Assembly (NCBI GenBank): GCA_031411995.1
Contig: JANOCD010000102.1
Location: 1-64,000 of the forward strand
Direction: 5' to 3'
Source: Rudanella sp031411995
Lineage (GTDB): Bacteria > Bacteroidota > Bacteroidia > Cytophagales > Spirosomataceae
DNA: 64,000 nucleotides
Shown: piece after piece, positions 8,601-16,363 of the stretch
Layout: each line of letters opens with the position of its first letter
Numbering within the stretch: position 1 is the first letter of the stretch
Notes under the pieces: model-generated
The model's input: only the letters and a program-made list of their open reading frames with translations
Told to the model about the DNA's origin: nothing
Databases searched by the model: none
Made by a program: the position numbers and the translations under genes

Positions 8601-10247
8601 GGTAACCACCAGCAGTGGATCGTCCAGCGAAATACGGAGAATTTTTATACCATCACCAACCGCAACGCCGGCAAGGCCATGACCGTCCGCAACGCCAGCA
8701 CCGCCGAAGGAGCGGTGATTACCCAGCAAACCCTCGGCATGGGGCCGCATCAGCAGTGGAGCATCACAGAAACCACCTGCACCACCGGCCCACCCACGTC
8801 CACAACAACCACTCCACCCACCTCTACAACGACAGCTCCGCCCACCTCCACAACTACGGCTCCGCCCACCTCTACGACCACGGCTCCACCGACTTCTACG
8901 ACCACCGCCCCGCCAGCCTCAGACGCGAGCATCAGTCCGTCAAAATGCTACTGGATTAGGTCACGCAATAGCGGTTTGACGCTCAACGTGCCGTCGGGGC
9001 AGAGTGACGATGGGGTTACGCTCGTGCAAAATACCAACGCCGATCAGCTCTGGCAGAAGTGGCAGTTCACGCCCGTAAATGGAAGTTATTATAACATTGC
9101 AGTGATAAACAACCGGAAAGGTATCCAGGTAACGAACAGTTCTGGAGCTGACGATGCTCCGCTTCAGCAATGGACCTATTGGGGGGGTAACCACCAGCAG
9201 TGGACGGTGCAGCTAAATGCGGAGAATTTCTACACCATCACCAACCGAAACTCAGGCAAAGCGATGACTGTTCGCAACGCCAGCACCACCGAAGGAGCGG
9301 TGATTACCCAGCAGACACTCGGCATGGGGCCGCATCAGCAGTGGAGCATCACGGAAACCACCTGCACCACCGGCCCGCCCACCTCTACGACCACACCACC
9401 GCCTACGTCCACGACAACGGCACCGCCCACATCAACGACGACAGCACCGCCGACTTCTACAACCACCGCTCCGCCAACTTTCACGACAACGGCTCCGCCC
9501 ACATCGGTGACGAGCATCAGCCCAGCTAAATGCTACCGGATTCAGTCGCGTAGCAGTGGATTGACAATGAATGTACCCTCGGGTCAGGGCGACGATGGGG
9601 TTACGATCCAGCAAAGCACCTTCGCTGAACTTCCCTGGCAGAAGTGGCAGTTCACGCCTGATGGGAGTTACTACAACATGACGGTGATGCACAACCTCAA
9701 AGGTATTCAGGTGACGAACAGTTCTGAAGCTGACGATGCTCCCCTCGAACAATGGACCTATTGGGGTGGCAACCACCAGCAATGGCTTGTGCAGCGAAAC
9801 GCAGAGAATTTTTATATTATAACCAACCGAAATTCGGGTAAGGCCATGACGGTCCGCAACGCCAGTACCGCCGAGGGGGCCGTGATTACGCAACAGACCC
9901 TCGGCACGGGGCAGCATCAGCAATGGAGCCTTATCGAAACCGCCTGCTATGTCTTACCTCGCATTGCCACGGCATCGCCGACCGAGGAGCGTACCAGCTT
10001 GTTCAGTCTGCGGCCCAACCCGGCTCAGGATCACTTTTTTGTCGATTTAAGTGCGGTGGCGGGGCAACCCGTCGGCTTGGAACTGACCGATATGCTGGGG
10101 CGCAGCCTCCGGCAGACCCGGCTCGATGCCGCCCCCGCGACCCCCTATCGATTTAATACTGGGGCGTTGCCAAGCGGTTTGTATCTACTTCGGATTAAGC
10201 CCGAAGAGCAAACGCCAAGCACCTTACGAGTTCTGATTCAGCCATAG
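5691..10247 (+). CDS. T9SS-exported PQQ-type sugar dehydrogenase with PKD, FN3 and three ricin-lectin repeats
   Basis: I place the start at ATG 5691, which gives a proper signal peptide (hydrophobic stretch ending near TTSGQS); an upstream ATG at 5625 would add 22 residues and spoil it. Counting from 5625, the order is: glucose/sorbosone dehydrogenase propeller about 60-565 (KILRLDPNTGDG, WALGFRNPFRM, GGENAGWPLYEG), PKD about 570-660, a second Ig-like domain about 675-775, FN3 about 785-880, then three ricin-type beta-trefoil blocks at about 906-1050, 1104-1245 and 1298-1440 with repeated QQW motifs. These are joined by Thr/Pro linkers built of PPTSTTTA units. A type A T9SS sorting domain closes the chain (about 1453-1540, ending SGLYLLRIKPEE...LIQP). 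It is likely a cell-surface or released aldose-oxidising enzyme that binds glycans. Substrate and PQQ dependence are family-based inference. Confidence 0.9.
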   Translation: MHLFFTFIPFVRIESYLLLFCLLVWLIGPSTTSGQSLPTGFNSSKTQDGYDQPTGLAFNGQQQFVWDKAGRIWVSTWNGTQYVKQAIPALDISPEVGNWRDFGLLSVALDPHFATNGFIYLFYVVDRHHLLNVGTTNYSATTDTYFNASIGRLTRYQLVQTNGVFSTDYTSRKILIGETKSTGIPVIYESHAGGTIVFGRDGSLLLSTGDNAGIASPDKGSAPETYYQQALTDSILRPAENVGSFRSQMPSSLCGKILRLDPNTGDGIASNPFYEGNTPRSARSRVWALGFRNPFRMTIQPGTGSTNPTDGNPGTLVVGDVGPGVWEDLHLIRAGGENAGWPLYEGILPSYNFPDFAQTVENKDEPNPDDDTQNNPCSRPFLTFADLLRDAPVSGTAVATSPCGTTRLPGPQRRYFHSPPALDWNHGAAIARTPTFSGTVATATTISPSSTGCAGNPFWGNCVIGGAWYPANEAFPTAWQNTLFFADYGANWIRAATLDPNGGISQVREFLPNNWGNGIVDVAYNPLDGSLYFVNANSGEISKISHGGNQPPVAVATANPQTGTSPLSVTFTGSNSADPDGDALTYEWTFSDGSTSTLANPVRSFTVAPDAQGILIRSYTAQLAVSDTKGLRVVSPLIAISLDNPAPTAHITNPVNNIKYALDKASSYTLAATVTDDAPTSLTYAWQVTLRHNNHQHREPAIHTTNPVVTISPVGCDGEDYYYFISLKVTDDGGLTAQDSVKIYPDCNSPNLAVSDLTATTLTSNSVRLNWTNPAITFDNVLVAAKADSGFIDKPTGLVYPANASFTGNGADFYGGKVLYQGMATSLVVTNLTAGQRYFFRVYTRRGTAWTGGVEESATPPSSTTTAPPSSTTTAPPTSTTSVTSISPSKCYRIQSRSSGLTLNVPSGPWDDGAILQQHTNADQLWQKWQFTPVDGSYYSIAVLHNQKSIQVQNSSEADDAPLQQWTYWGGNHQQWIVQRNTENFYTITNRNAGKAMTVRNASTAEGAVITQQTLGMGPHQQWSITETTCTTGPPTSTTTTPPTSTTTAPPTSTTTAPPTSTTTAPPTSTTTAPPASDASISPSKCYWIRSRNSGLTLNVPSGQSDDGVTLVQNTNADQLWQKWQFTPVNGSYYNIAVINNRKGIQVTNSSGADDAPLQQWTYWGGNHQQWTVQLNAENFYTITNRNSGKAMTVRNASTTEGAVITQQTLGMGPHQQWSITETTCTTGPPTSTTTPPPTSTTTAPPTSTTTAPPTSTTTAPPTFTTTAPPTSVTSISPAKCYRIQSRSSGLTMNVPSGQGDDGVTIQQSTFAELPWQKWQFTPDGSYYNMTVMHNLKGIQVTNSSEADDAPLEQWTYWGGNHQQWLVQRNAENFYIITNRNSGKAMTVRNASTAEGAVITQQTLGTGQHQQWSLIETACYVLPRIATASPTEERTSLFSLRPNPAQDHFFVDLSAVAGQPVGLELTDMLGRSLRQTRLDAAPATPYRFNTGALPSGLYLLRIKPEEQTPSTLRVLIQP
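8272..9950 (+). repeat. Tandem lectin modules separated by Thr/Pro linkers
   Basis: Three in-gene copies of a ricin-type module (starting near 8340, 8935 and 9525) alternate with Thr/Pro linkers (8272-8335, 8790-8925, 9375-9515). The modules keep long near-identical DNA stretches, for example around CTATTGGGGGGGTAACCACC in copies 1 and 2, pointing to recent internal duplication. The linkers are short-period repeats open to copy-number change. Confidence 0.85.
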
Positions 10248-10266
10248 GACCGATGATCATGACTAA

Positions 10267-12147
10267 TCAGGCCCACGTCCGCACGCCCACCAAACCCCAA
10301 ACCAGCATATAGCCCACCACCAGCAGAGCCGATATCACCAGCACCCACAAAAAAACGCGGTCCGCCCGGCCGGGAATGCGCCGATTGGAGCGCACAAGGG
10401 ATACGAACGCGCCTATGGCAAAAACAGCCACCAACACCGACGCAACGAAGGCCATCAGCGAGGGTGCGCCCAGATTACCTAACTCAAACCCCTGTGCCGA
10501 AACCGCAATGACCATTACCATACTGACCAACGCGATAGCATAACCCCAAAGGCTCATTCGGGCAGGCATCGCAGTCAGGTTTCTGGCTTTTCCCCGGCGC
10601 GAAAACCACTGAATCAGCCAAACCAACCCGGCCACCAAACCAACCGCTACGAAAAACAACGCCAAGCCAGCCAGGATAATGGGCAACCAGGCTCCGATAG
10701 CCGAGGTTTCAGTGGTGTTCATCCAGGGGCCAACCAGCACGTTCTGGCCTTCGTCGTTTTGGGTCAGGGCCAACTCAGTGGTATAGCCTTTCTTGTCTAA
10801 GCGGATGAATCGGTTGGCAGCCACGGATCGGAGTTGCGTTGGCTCACCACCTAACAAATTGGTTGTAAACAAATTACCATCACTTTCAAAAACCCGCATG
10901 ACCCCGGTCAACCACTCTATAAAATAGAAACTGGCGTTGCGCGGGTTACTCGCCCGGTAATAACCCAGCAGTTTTTCTTTGTCGGAATCAGCCAGTTTGT
11001 GGGCGGGTGGCAGGCGTTGCGGCACGTTTTTCAGGATCACCTCCAGCACGGCATCGTTGATTTCGCCAAATCCGCCACTGGTCGAGTTAACTAATACAAC
11101 CAGACCCAGATTCAGGTCGGTGTTATACAGATAATGGGCCAGACCGCCGTTTACCCCCCCATCGTGGCCATGAAAAACGTAGCCTTTATAGGCGGTCGTG
11201 TAGTTGTGCAATCCGTAGCCTTGTTTCGAGCCTGCCCGTGCTGAGAGGGCCGTAGTGGGGAGTTCCATTCGGTCAACGGAGGCCGGTTGCAGGAGTTGGT
11301 TACCGTGATAGGTGCCCCGATTCATGAGCATCTGCACAAAGGGCATCAACTCCAACGCCGACGCATTCAGGCTTCCGGCAGGCCGCAGCAGAATCTGCCA
11401 AAACGTCTCCTCGTTCGGGCTTTCAGCCTCCCCCGAATAATTCGTAACCAACTGGTTCAGAGCTTTCCCGTCATTACGAAAGGTAATATTTCCCTGGCCA
11501 AGCGGCTCAAAAATGCGCTGTTTCATAAATGCTTCATACTCCTGCCCGGTCCTCTTTTCGATCAGCCGCGCCACCACCGGCGGCCCCGAATTACAGTAAG
11601 CCATAAACGCACCCGGCCGCCAGCGCGAGTGCCGCGATTCGGGAAACATGGCCAGGCCTTTTTCGAGGGTGATGTTAGCATCATTGAAGGCGTATGCTTT
11701 GAGCGGCCAATCGTCGAAGCCGGTAGTATGTTCGAGCAAATGCACCACCCGAACGGGGTCGGTGGCTTCCCATTGATTGGAAAATTCGATTTCGGGAGCC
11801 AGCTTTTTGAGTTCGTCTGATAGGCTCAACTGCCCTTTTTCGACCAGCATCAGGGCCGAAACCGCCACAAAACTTTTGGTAATCGACCCCAACCGGAACA
11901 TGGTCTGATCGGTGACGGGGGTTTTGGTTTTGAGGTTTTTTACGCCCGCATTATGCTTGTAGAGCAGGCTGTCTTTCGTAAAAACCAGCACCTGCACGCC
12001 TGGCGTTTTATGTTTTTTGAGTGCTGCATCAACGTGCTTTGTCAGCGTGTCGAATTGAATGGCGGGGATGGGCGATTGAGCACGGAGGAAGGTGGAACTT
12101 GCCAGTAATGTGAATAGAACCAGCAGCTTGAGTGAATAGGGATTCAT
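10267..12147 (-). CDS. Beta-lactamase-like serine hydrolase with C-terminal membrane domain
   Basis: 626 residues. A signal peptide (first about 24 residues) is followed by a class C beta-lactamase/penicillin-binding fold: nucleophile motif S88-I-T-K91, a Y-C-N motif near residue 182 (MAYCNSGPP), and an HDGG motif (HGHDGGVNGG) replacing the KTG box, as in the esterase-like members of this superfamily. The last 130 or so residues hold four hydrophobic helices (beginning WLPIILAGLALFFVAVGLV). The hydrolase is therefore probably periplasmic and tethered to the inner membrane. Likely activities are peptidase, esterase or D-aminopeptidase; beta-lactam resistance is not implied. It converges with the sugar dehydrogenase, 19 bases apart. 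Confidence 0.88.
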   Translation of the reverse strand: MNPYSLKLLVLFTLLASSTFLRAQSPIPAIQFDTLTKHVDAALKKHKTPGVQVLVFTKDSLLYKHNAGVKNLKTKTPVTDQTMFRLGSITKSFVAVSALMLVEKGQLSLSDELKKLAPEIEFSNQWEATDPVRVVHLLEHTTGFDDWPLKAYAFNDANITLEKGLAMFPESRHSRWRPGAFMAYCNSGPPVVARLIEKRTGQEYEAFMKQRIFEPLGQGNITFRNDGKALNQLVTNYSGEAESPNEETFWQILLRPAGSLNASALELMPFVQMLMNRGTYHGNQLLQPASVDRMELPTTALSARAGSKQGYGLHNYTTAYKGYVFHGHDGGVNGGLAHYLYNTDLNLGLVVLVNSTSGGFGEINDAVLEVILKNVPQRLPPAHKLADSDKEKLLGYYRASNPRNASFYFIEWLTGVMRVFESDGNLFTTNLLGGEPTQLRSVAANRFIRLDKKGYTTELALTQNDEGQNVLVGPWMNTTETSAIGAWLPIILAGLALFFVAVGLVAGLVWLIQWFSRRGKARNLTAMPARMSLWGYAIALVSMVMVIAVSAQGFELGNLGAPSLMAFVASVLVAVFAIGAFVSLVRSNRRIPGRADRVFLWVLVISALLVVGYMLVWGLVGVRTWA

Positions 12148-12207
12148 TGGAAGAGTGTTCTGGAGGAGTTTGTGGCGAAATCTAAGTAATTCCAGCCAAA
12201 CTACTCC

Positions 12208-12687
12208 TCACATACTCTGCTTGATTCGCTCGATCAAACTGGTGGTCGAGTACCCTTTTACCAGCGGAATCGTTTCTACGGTGCCGCCGTTGGCCAACAC
12301 AAAATCGGCTCCAACAATGGTGGCAACCGTATAATCGTCGCCTTTCACGAGAATGTCGGGCCGGATGGCTTCAATGAGTTCTTTAGGGGTTGGCTCATCA
12401 AACAGCACCACAAGGTCGATGAATTGCATGGCCGCCATCATGCGGGAGCGAGCATATTCGTCCACAACCGGACGCAATGGCCCTTTTATGCGGCTTACCG
12501 ACGCATCAGTATTTAGGCCCAGCACAAGCCGGTCGCCGAGGGCGCGGGCTTTTTCGAGGTAATCAATGTGGCCAAGATGAACAATATCGAAACAGCCGTT
12601 TGTAAATACAATGCGCTGCCCGTTGGCCCGCCATTGGGCAGCCTGTTCAATGGCCTGGGAGAGAGAAAGAATTTTGGAGGAAGTCAT
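12208..12687 (-). CDS. rfaE2: Nucleotidyltransferase, RfaE2 / HldE C-domain type (heptose-1-phosphate adenylyltransferase)
   Basis: 159 residues from ATG 12687. A longer open frame upstream lies inside the flippase gene in another frame and is not homologous, so I reject the longer start. It contains the cytidylyltransferase signature FTNGCFDIVHLGHIDYL with the H37-x-x-H40 nucleotide-binding pair, the KGDDYTVATIVGAD block, and a C-terminal GYSTTSLIERI that fits the ISTT motif of RfaE domain II. It would adenylylate D-glycero-beta-D-manno-heptose 1-phosphate for LPS core or other glycan heptose. The kinase half is not here, so the enzyme is the stand-alone form. It follows the flippase-like gene by 14 bases and belongs to the same operon. 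Confidence 0.88.
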   Translation of the reverse strand: MTSSKILSLSQAIEQAAQWRANGQRIVFTNGCFDIVHLGHIDYLEKARALGDRLVLGLNTDASVSRIKGPLRPVVDEYARSRMMAAMQFIDLVVLFDEPTPKELIEAIRPDILVKGDDYTVATIVGADFVLANGGTVETIPLVKGYSTTSLIERIKQSM

Positions 12688-12701
12688 AAATATACCAAAT
12701 T

Positions 12702-13724
12702 TCACCGCACCACTTCTACCTCTTTTGCGGGGGCATTCCGGCTCCGGGCCAGCACAATCAGGAAGCTGATTCCGCCAAACAAAATCACGAAAATCCACTG
12801 CGACAACAGCATCAGGGTCGCCAGCGTTTGCCCGTCCTGTTGCGTCAAACCATACAATACCAGAGCCGAGCCAACCAGGATATTGAACGCGCCCAGCCCG
12901 CCCTGCGTGGGGGCCGCCATACCGATACTGCCCATAACCAGGATCGTTAATGCAGCCAGCGGGCCGAGTTGGGCGGTTTGGGGCATAGCGAAAAACAGCA
13001 CATAAGTAGTGCCGTAATACATGGCCCAAATCAGCAAGGTGTGGAAAATGAATAACCCCGGGTTGCGGAGTTTCCGAACGCTTAAGAGGCCCTCGAGCAG
13101 ACCAAGCCCAAACGAAATTACCTTGTTCAGCAATGGGTTTTGCATCAGCCGGTCTTTATACCGATTAAAGAGCCACCACGCCCCGGCAATACCACTCACC
13201 AGGCCAAGCACAGCCACAATCAGCAGCCACGAATTGTCCTGTAGCTTTCCGAAGTTGAGTTTACTGTTCAGAAAATCAGTCAAAAATGCGCTTAACCGAC
13301 TGAATTCCAGCACGAAGTTCAATCCAATGAGCAACAGTAACATGACCACATCGAAGATTCGTTCGGCCACCACTGTTCCGAAACTGATATTCACCGGCAC
13401 ATCGTCGGTGCGGTTGAGGGTGCCGCAGCGGGTCACTTCGCCCATGCGCGGAATGAGCAGGTTGGCAAAATAACCCGTCAGAACCGCCATGGTGAGGTTG
13501 GTTTGGCTTATTTTCTGGTTCACGACCGGCTCCATGAGCAAGCCCCAACGAACACCCCGGCTCCAGTGAGCCACCATAATCAGTGCCCCATAAACAGCCA
13601 CCCACCGGTAGTCGGCCTGGCCAATGGCCGTAAGCATGGCAGGCAGGTCAATATCTTTGAAAACATACCACAGCAGCCCACCGGCCACCGCCAGGGAAAT
13701 CAGGTATTTAAGCGCGTTTTTCAC
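12702..13724 (-). CDS. Flippase-like integral membrane protein (LPG synthase TM / YbhN family)
   Basis: 340 residues with about eight hydrophobic helices. It begins MKNALKYLISLAVAGGLLWY and has the family block GVRWGLLMEPV near residue 60 and NLLIPRMGEVTRCG near 108-121. This is the lysylphosphatidylglycerol-synthase transmembrane region without a catalytic domain, a group often annotated as possible lipid or glycolipid flippases. It overlaps the panD stop by 4 bases (13721-13724, ATGA), so the two are translationally coupled. Grouping with a heptose adenylyltransferase hints at a role in cell-envelope glycan export, but that is inference. Confidence 0.85.
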   Translation of the reverse strand: MKNALKYLISLAVAGGLLWYVFKDIDLPAMLTAIGQADYRWVAVYGALIMVAHWSRGVRWGLLMEPVVNQKISQTNLTMAVLTGYFANLLIPRMGEVTRCGTLNRTDDVPVNISFGTVVAERIFDVVMLLLLIGLNFVLEFSRLSAFLTDFLNSKLNFGKLQDNSWLLIVAVLGLVSGIAGAWWLFNRYKDRLMQNPLLNKVISFGLGLLEGLLSVRKLRNPGLFIFHTLLIWAMYYGTTYVLFFAMPQTAQLGPLAALTILVMGSIGMAAPTQGGLGAFNILVGSALVLYGLTQQDGQTLATLMLLSQWIFVILFGGISFLIVLARSRNAPAKEVEVVR

Positions 13725-14074
13725 CCTTTTATCAGTTTGTTATTATCATCCGGGAAAATGACCGTCGGTTTGTGGGCGCGGGCCTCATCGGTGGTCATCA
13801 TGGCGTAGGAAATAATAATGATGATGTCGCCAACCTGCGCCCGGCGGGCGGCTGCCCCGTTGAGGCAAATGATACCGGTGCCACGTTCGCCTTTGATCAC
13901 ATAAGTAATCAGGCGTTCGCCGTTGTTATTATTGACAATGTGAACCTGCTCATTTTCGAGGATGCCAGCGGCATCCATCAGGTCTTCGTCAATGGTGATG
14001 CTGCCGACATAGTTGAGTTCGGCCTGGGTCACGCGAACCCGGTGCAATTTTGATTTTAGAATGGTAACGAACAT
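13721..14074 (-). CDS. panD: Aspartate 1-decarboxylase
   Basis: 117 residues, the standard length for PanD. It starts MFVTILKSKLHRVRVTQAEL and contains the self-cleavage site Y22-V-G24-S25, where Ser25 becomes the pyruvoyl cofactor. The LNGAAARRAQVGDIIIIISY block near 73-92 forms part of the active site. The enzyme converts L-aspartate to beta-alanine and CO2 for pantothenate and CoA synthesis in the cytoplasm. It is the first gene of the panD / flippase-like / rfaE2 operon, with its promoter in the 14075-14301 gap shared with the divergent gene at 14302. Confidence 0.97.
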   Translation of the reverse strand: MFVTILKSKLHRVRVTQAELNYVGSITIDEDLMDAAGILENEQVHIVNNNNGERLITYVIKGERGTGIICLNGAAARRAQVGDIIIIISYAMMTTDEARAHKPTVIFPDDNNKLIKG

Positions 14075-14211
14075 TATCGGATAGTCGTAAGTCGCGCAAA
14101 AGTAATGGATTTTCCATGTTTAAGCGGCACCGTTCAAACACTCGCCTAATGGCTTTGGTTGCAGAAGTGACGAAACGGCTATCTTTGCGGTAGAAGTCTT
14201 ACGACGTTTCA

Positions 14212-14294
14212 GGTTTCAAGTTTCTGGTTTCAGTTGGCACAATCTAGCCACCTCGCTAATCAACGCTTCAAACTTGAAACCAGAAACCAGAAAC
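14212..14294. repeat. Imperfect inverted repeat of GTTTC/GAAAC units
   Basis: A left arm at 14212-14231 (GGTTTCAAGTTTCTGGTTTC) is answered by AAACTTGAAACC at 14270-14281 and GAAACCAGAAAC at 14276-14287, with one extra CAGAAAC unit to 14294. The arms are about 40 bases apart and end 7 bases before the ATG at 14302. It may be a small dispersed repeat, or an mRNA leader hairpin for the downstream gene. Confidence 0.6.
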
Positions 14295-14301
14295 AAATTT
14301 T

Positions 14302-15510
14302 ATGTCCCGAGTTTTGATTATTGGTGCCGGCGGTGTCGGCAGTGTGGTGGCGCACAAATGCGCGATGAACAATGACGTTTTCACCGACATCATTCTGGCC
14401 AGCCGCACCCAGTCGAAGTGCGATAAAATTGCCGCTGAGATTCAGGAGATGCACGGCGTGACCATTCGCACAGCCCGCGTCGATGCCGATGTGGTGGCCG
14501 AAATGGTGGCCCTGATCCGGCAATACGAGCCGAAACTGGTGATTAATGTGGCCCTCCCCTATCAGGATTTACCCATTATGGATGCCTGTCTGGAAACCCG
14601 CACCCACTATATGGACACGGCCAACTACGAACCCAAAGACGTAGCCAAGTTTGAATATAGCTGGCAGTGGGCCTACAAGGAACGGTTCGAGCAGGCCGGG
14701 ATTATGGCCCTGCTGGGCTGCGGTTTCGACCCCGGTGCCACGCAGGTGTTCACGGCCTATGCCGCCAAACACCACTTCGACGAGATGCATTATCTGGACA
14801 TTGTCGATTGCAACGCGGGCAACCACGGCAAAGCCTTTGCCACCAATTTCAACCCCGAAATCAACATCCGTGAGATCACCCAGCCGGGTAAATATTGGGA
14901 GAATGGCGCGTGGATCGAGATTCCGGCTATGAGCCAGCACAAACCCATCGACTACCCCGAAATTGGCCCCAAAGAGTCGTATGTACTCTATCACGAAGAG
15001 CTTGAATCATTGGTCAAAAACTTCCCGACGCTCAAACGCGCCCGTTTCTGGATGACCTTTGGGCAGGCGTATCTGACGCATTTGGAAGTCCTGCAAAACG
15101 TGGGCATGACCAACATTTTGCCTATCAATTTTCAGGGGCAGCAAATCGTCCCGCTGGAGTTTCTGAAAGCCGTGTTGCCCGCCCCCGACTCGCTCGGCGA
15201 GAATTATTCGGGCCAAACGAGTATCGGTTGCCAGATCAAAGGCGTTAAAGACGGACAGGAACGTACTTATTATATCTGGAACAATTGCGACCATGCCGAG
15301 ACCTACAAAGAAGTTCGTGGTCAGGCCGTTAGCTACACCACGGGCGTTCCGGCCATGATCGGAGCCATGCTTTTGGTGCAGGGAACCTGGCTGAAACCGG
15401 GAGTCTGGAACTGCGAAGAACTCGACCCTGATCCGTTCATTGAGCAAATGAATAAGCAGGGTTTGCCCGTTCAGGAGCGGGTGAACGTGCCGTTGCCACA
15501 CGACTATTAA
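14302..15510 (+). CDS. Saccharopine dehydrogenase family protein, probable carboxynorspermidine dehydrogenase
   Basis: 402 residues. The N-terminal Rossmann motif is G8-A-G-G-V-G13 (VLIIGAGGVGSVVAHKCAMN), followed by ILASRTQSKCDKIAAEI, then a central domain with LGCGFDPGATQVF and DIVDCNAGNHGKAFATNFNP. These blocks and the length fit the carboxynorspermidine synthase group rather than true lysine saccharopine dehydrogenases. The expected reaction is NADPH-dependent condensation of L-aspartate semialdehyde with a diamine, a step in the alternative spermidine/norspermidine pathway. The decarboxylase partner is not in the window. The start follows an A/T-rich stretch without a Shine-Dalgarno sequence, usual for Bacteroidota. 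Confidence 0.87.
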   Translation: MSRVLIIGAGGVGSVVAHKCAMNNDVFTDIILASRTQSKCDKIAAEIQEMHGVTIRTARVDADVVAEMVALIRQYEPKLVINVALPYQDLPIMDACLETRTHYMDTANYEPKDVAKFEYSWQWAYKERFEQAGIMALLGCGFDPGATQVFTAYAAKHHFDEMHYLDIVDCNAGNHGKAFATNFNPEINIREITQPGKYWENGAWIEIPAMSQHKPIDYPEIGPKESYVLYHEELESLVKNFPTLKRARFWMTFGQAYLTHLEVLQNVGMTNILPINFQGQQIVPLEFLKAVLPAPDSLGENYSGQTSIGCQIKGVKDGQERTYYIWNNCDHAETYKEVRGQAVSYTTGVPAMIGAMLLVQGTWLKPGVWNCEELDPDPFIEQMNKQGLPVQERVNVPLPHDY

Positions 15511-15532
15511 GTTCTTGACATCCCTCACCGTT

Positions 15533-16315
15533 ATGAAAACCTTCTTATTTCTTCTCGCTCTGGCTTTTTCGCTCCCGGCCATTGCCCAAACGGACACCAC
15601 ATCCACGAAAAAAGGGGTAAAAAAGCCTGTTCAGGAACCAGCGGACAGAGCCGTTACGCCAAAACCGAATCCATTTCAACAAACAGGGCCGAACCTTGAC
15701 CCGACCCTGTTTGGGCTGATTTCCCGCACCGACACCCGCTATGAAGGCGTGCAGGGAACGCCTTATTTTTTAGATAGCTGGACAAAGGGCCGCATCGACA
15801 TGGTTAATGGGTCTAACTATGAAAATGTCCCCCTCAAATACGATGCCCGTAACCAGAATCTGGTACTTCGACGCGATCAAACGCGCGATTCCATTATCGT
15901 TTTTCCCATGCAGGTAAGCCAGTTTTTGCTCCGCGCCGACGATGGTGCGGTGTGGATATTTCGGCGATACCCACTGGCAAAAATAAAGGATAATGACCTT
16001 AAAGACAGTTACTTCCTGGTGCTATACGACGGAAAAACATCGCTACTGAAACGAGTTACGAAAGTGCTCAGAAAAGCGGATTATCGCGATCCCTATTCAA
16101 CGAATGTGCGCTTTGATTCCTACAAAAGCGACTACGCCTATTTCGTTTTAAAACCCGACAACACACTGGTAAAGGTCAAAAAAAGCAAAAAGGCTCTGTT
16201 TGAGGCCCTTAACGACAAAGGAGCCAATTTTGAGGAGTTTGCCACGAAGGAAAAACTCGAGTTCAAAACCGATATCGATTTCGCCAAAGTAGTGAAACAA
16301 TACGACGGATTATGA
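15533..16315 (+). CDS. Secreted protein of unknown function
   Basis: I do not recognise this family. From ATG 15533 the protein has 260 residues with a clear signal peptide (MKTFLFLLALAFSLPAIAQ). A Lys/Pro/Thr-rich linker runs to about residue 45. The folded part is rich in charged residues and beta-prone segments (YEGVQGTPYFLDSW, VPLKYDARNQNLVLRRD) and ends in a Lys-rich stretch near KVKKSKKALFEAL. An upstream start at 15515 would add MTSLTV and is less likely. It sits 22 bases after the dehydrogenase stop and 48 before the TonB gene, so it may be cotranscribed with both. Confidence 0.8.
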   Translation: MKTFLFLLALAFSLPAIAQTDTTSTKKGVKKPVQEPADRAVTPKPNPFQQTGPNLDPTLFGLISRTDTRYEGVQGTPYFLDSWTKGRIDMVNGSNYENVPLKYDARNQNLVLRRDQTRDSIIVFPMQVSQFLLRADDGAVWIFRRYPLAKIKDNDLKDSYFLVLYDGKTSLLKRVTKVLRKADYRDPYSTNVRFDSYKSDYAYFVLKPDNTLVKVKKSKKALFEALNDKGANFEEFATKEKLEFKTDIDFAKVVKQYDGL

Positions 16316-16363
16316 AATCGGGTCGGGTTTGGCATCCAACGGGTAACACAAACCCCGTTGATC

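Noticed and set aside
8750..8932. Minus-strand frame of repeated VVVEVGGA units, and its twin at 9335-9517
   Set aside because: Both are shadows of the Thr/Pro linker repeats of the sugar dehydrogenase gene.
8272..9522. CRISPR-like short repeats
   Set aside because: The repeats are in-frame Thr/Pro codons within a gene and lack unique spacers of regular length.
12688..13029. Longer start for the nucleotidyltransferase
   Set aside because: The extra part is inside the flippase gene in another frame and matches no family; ATG 12687 fits the family start.
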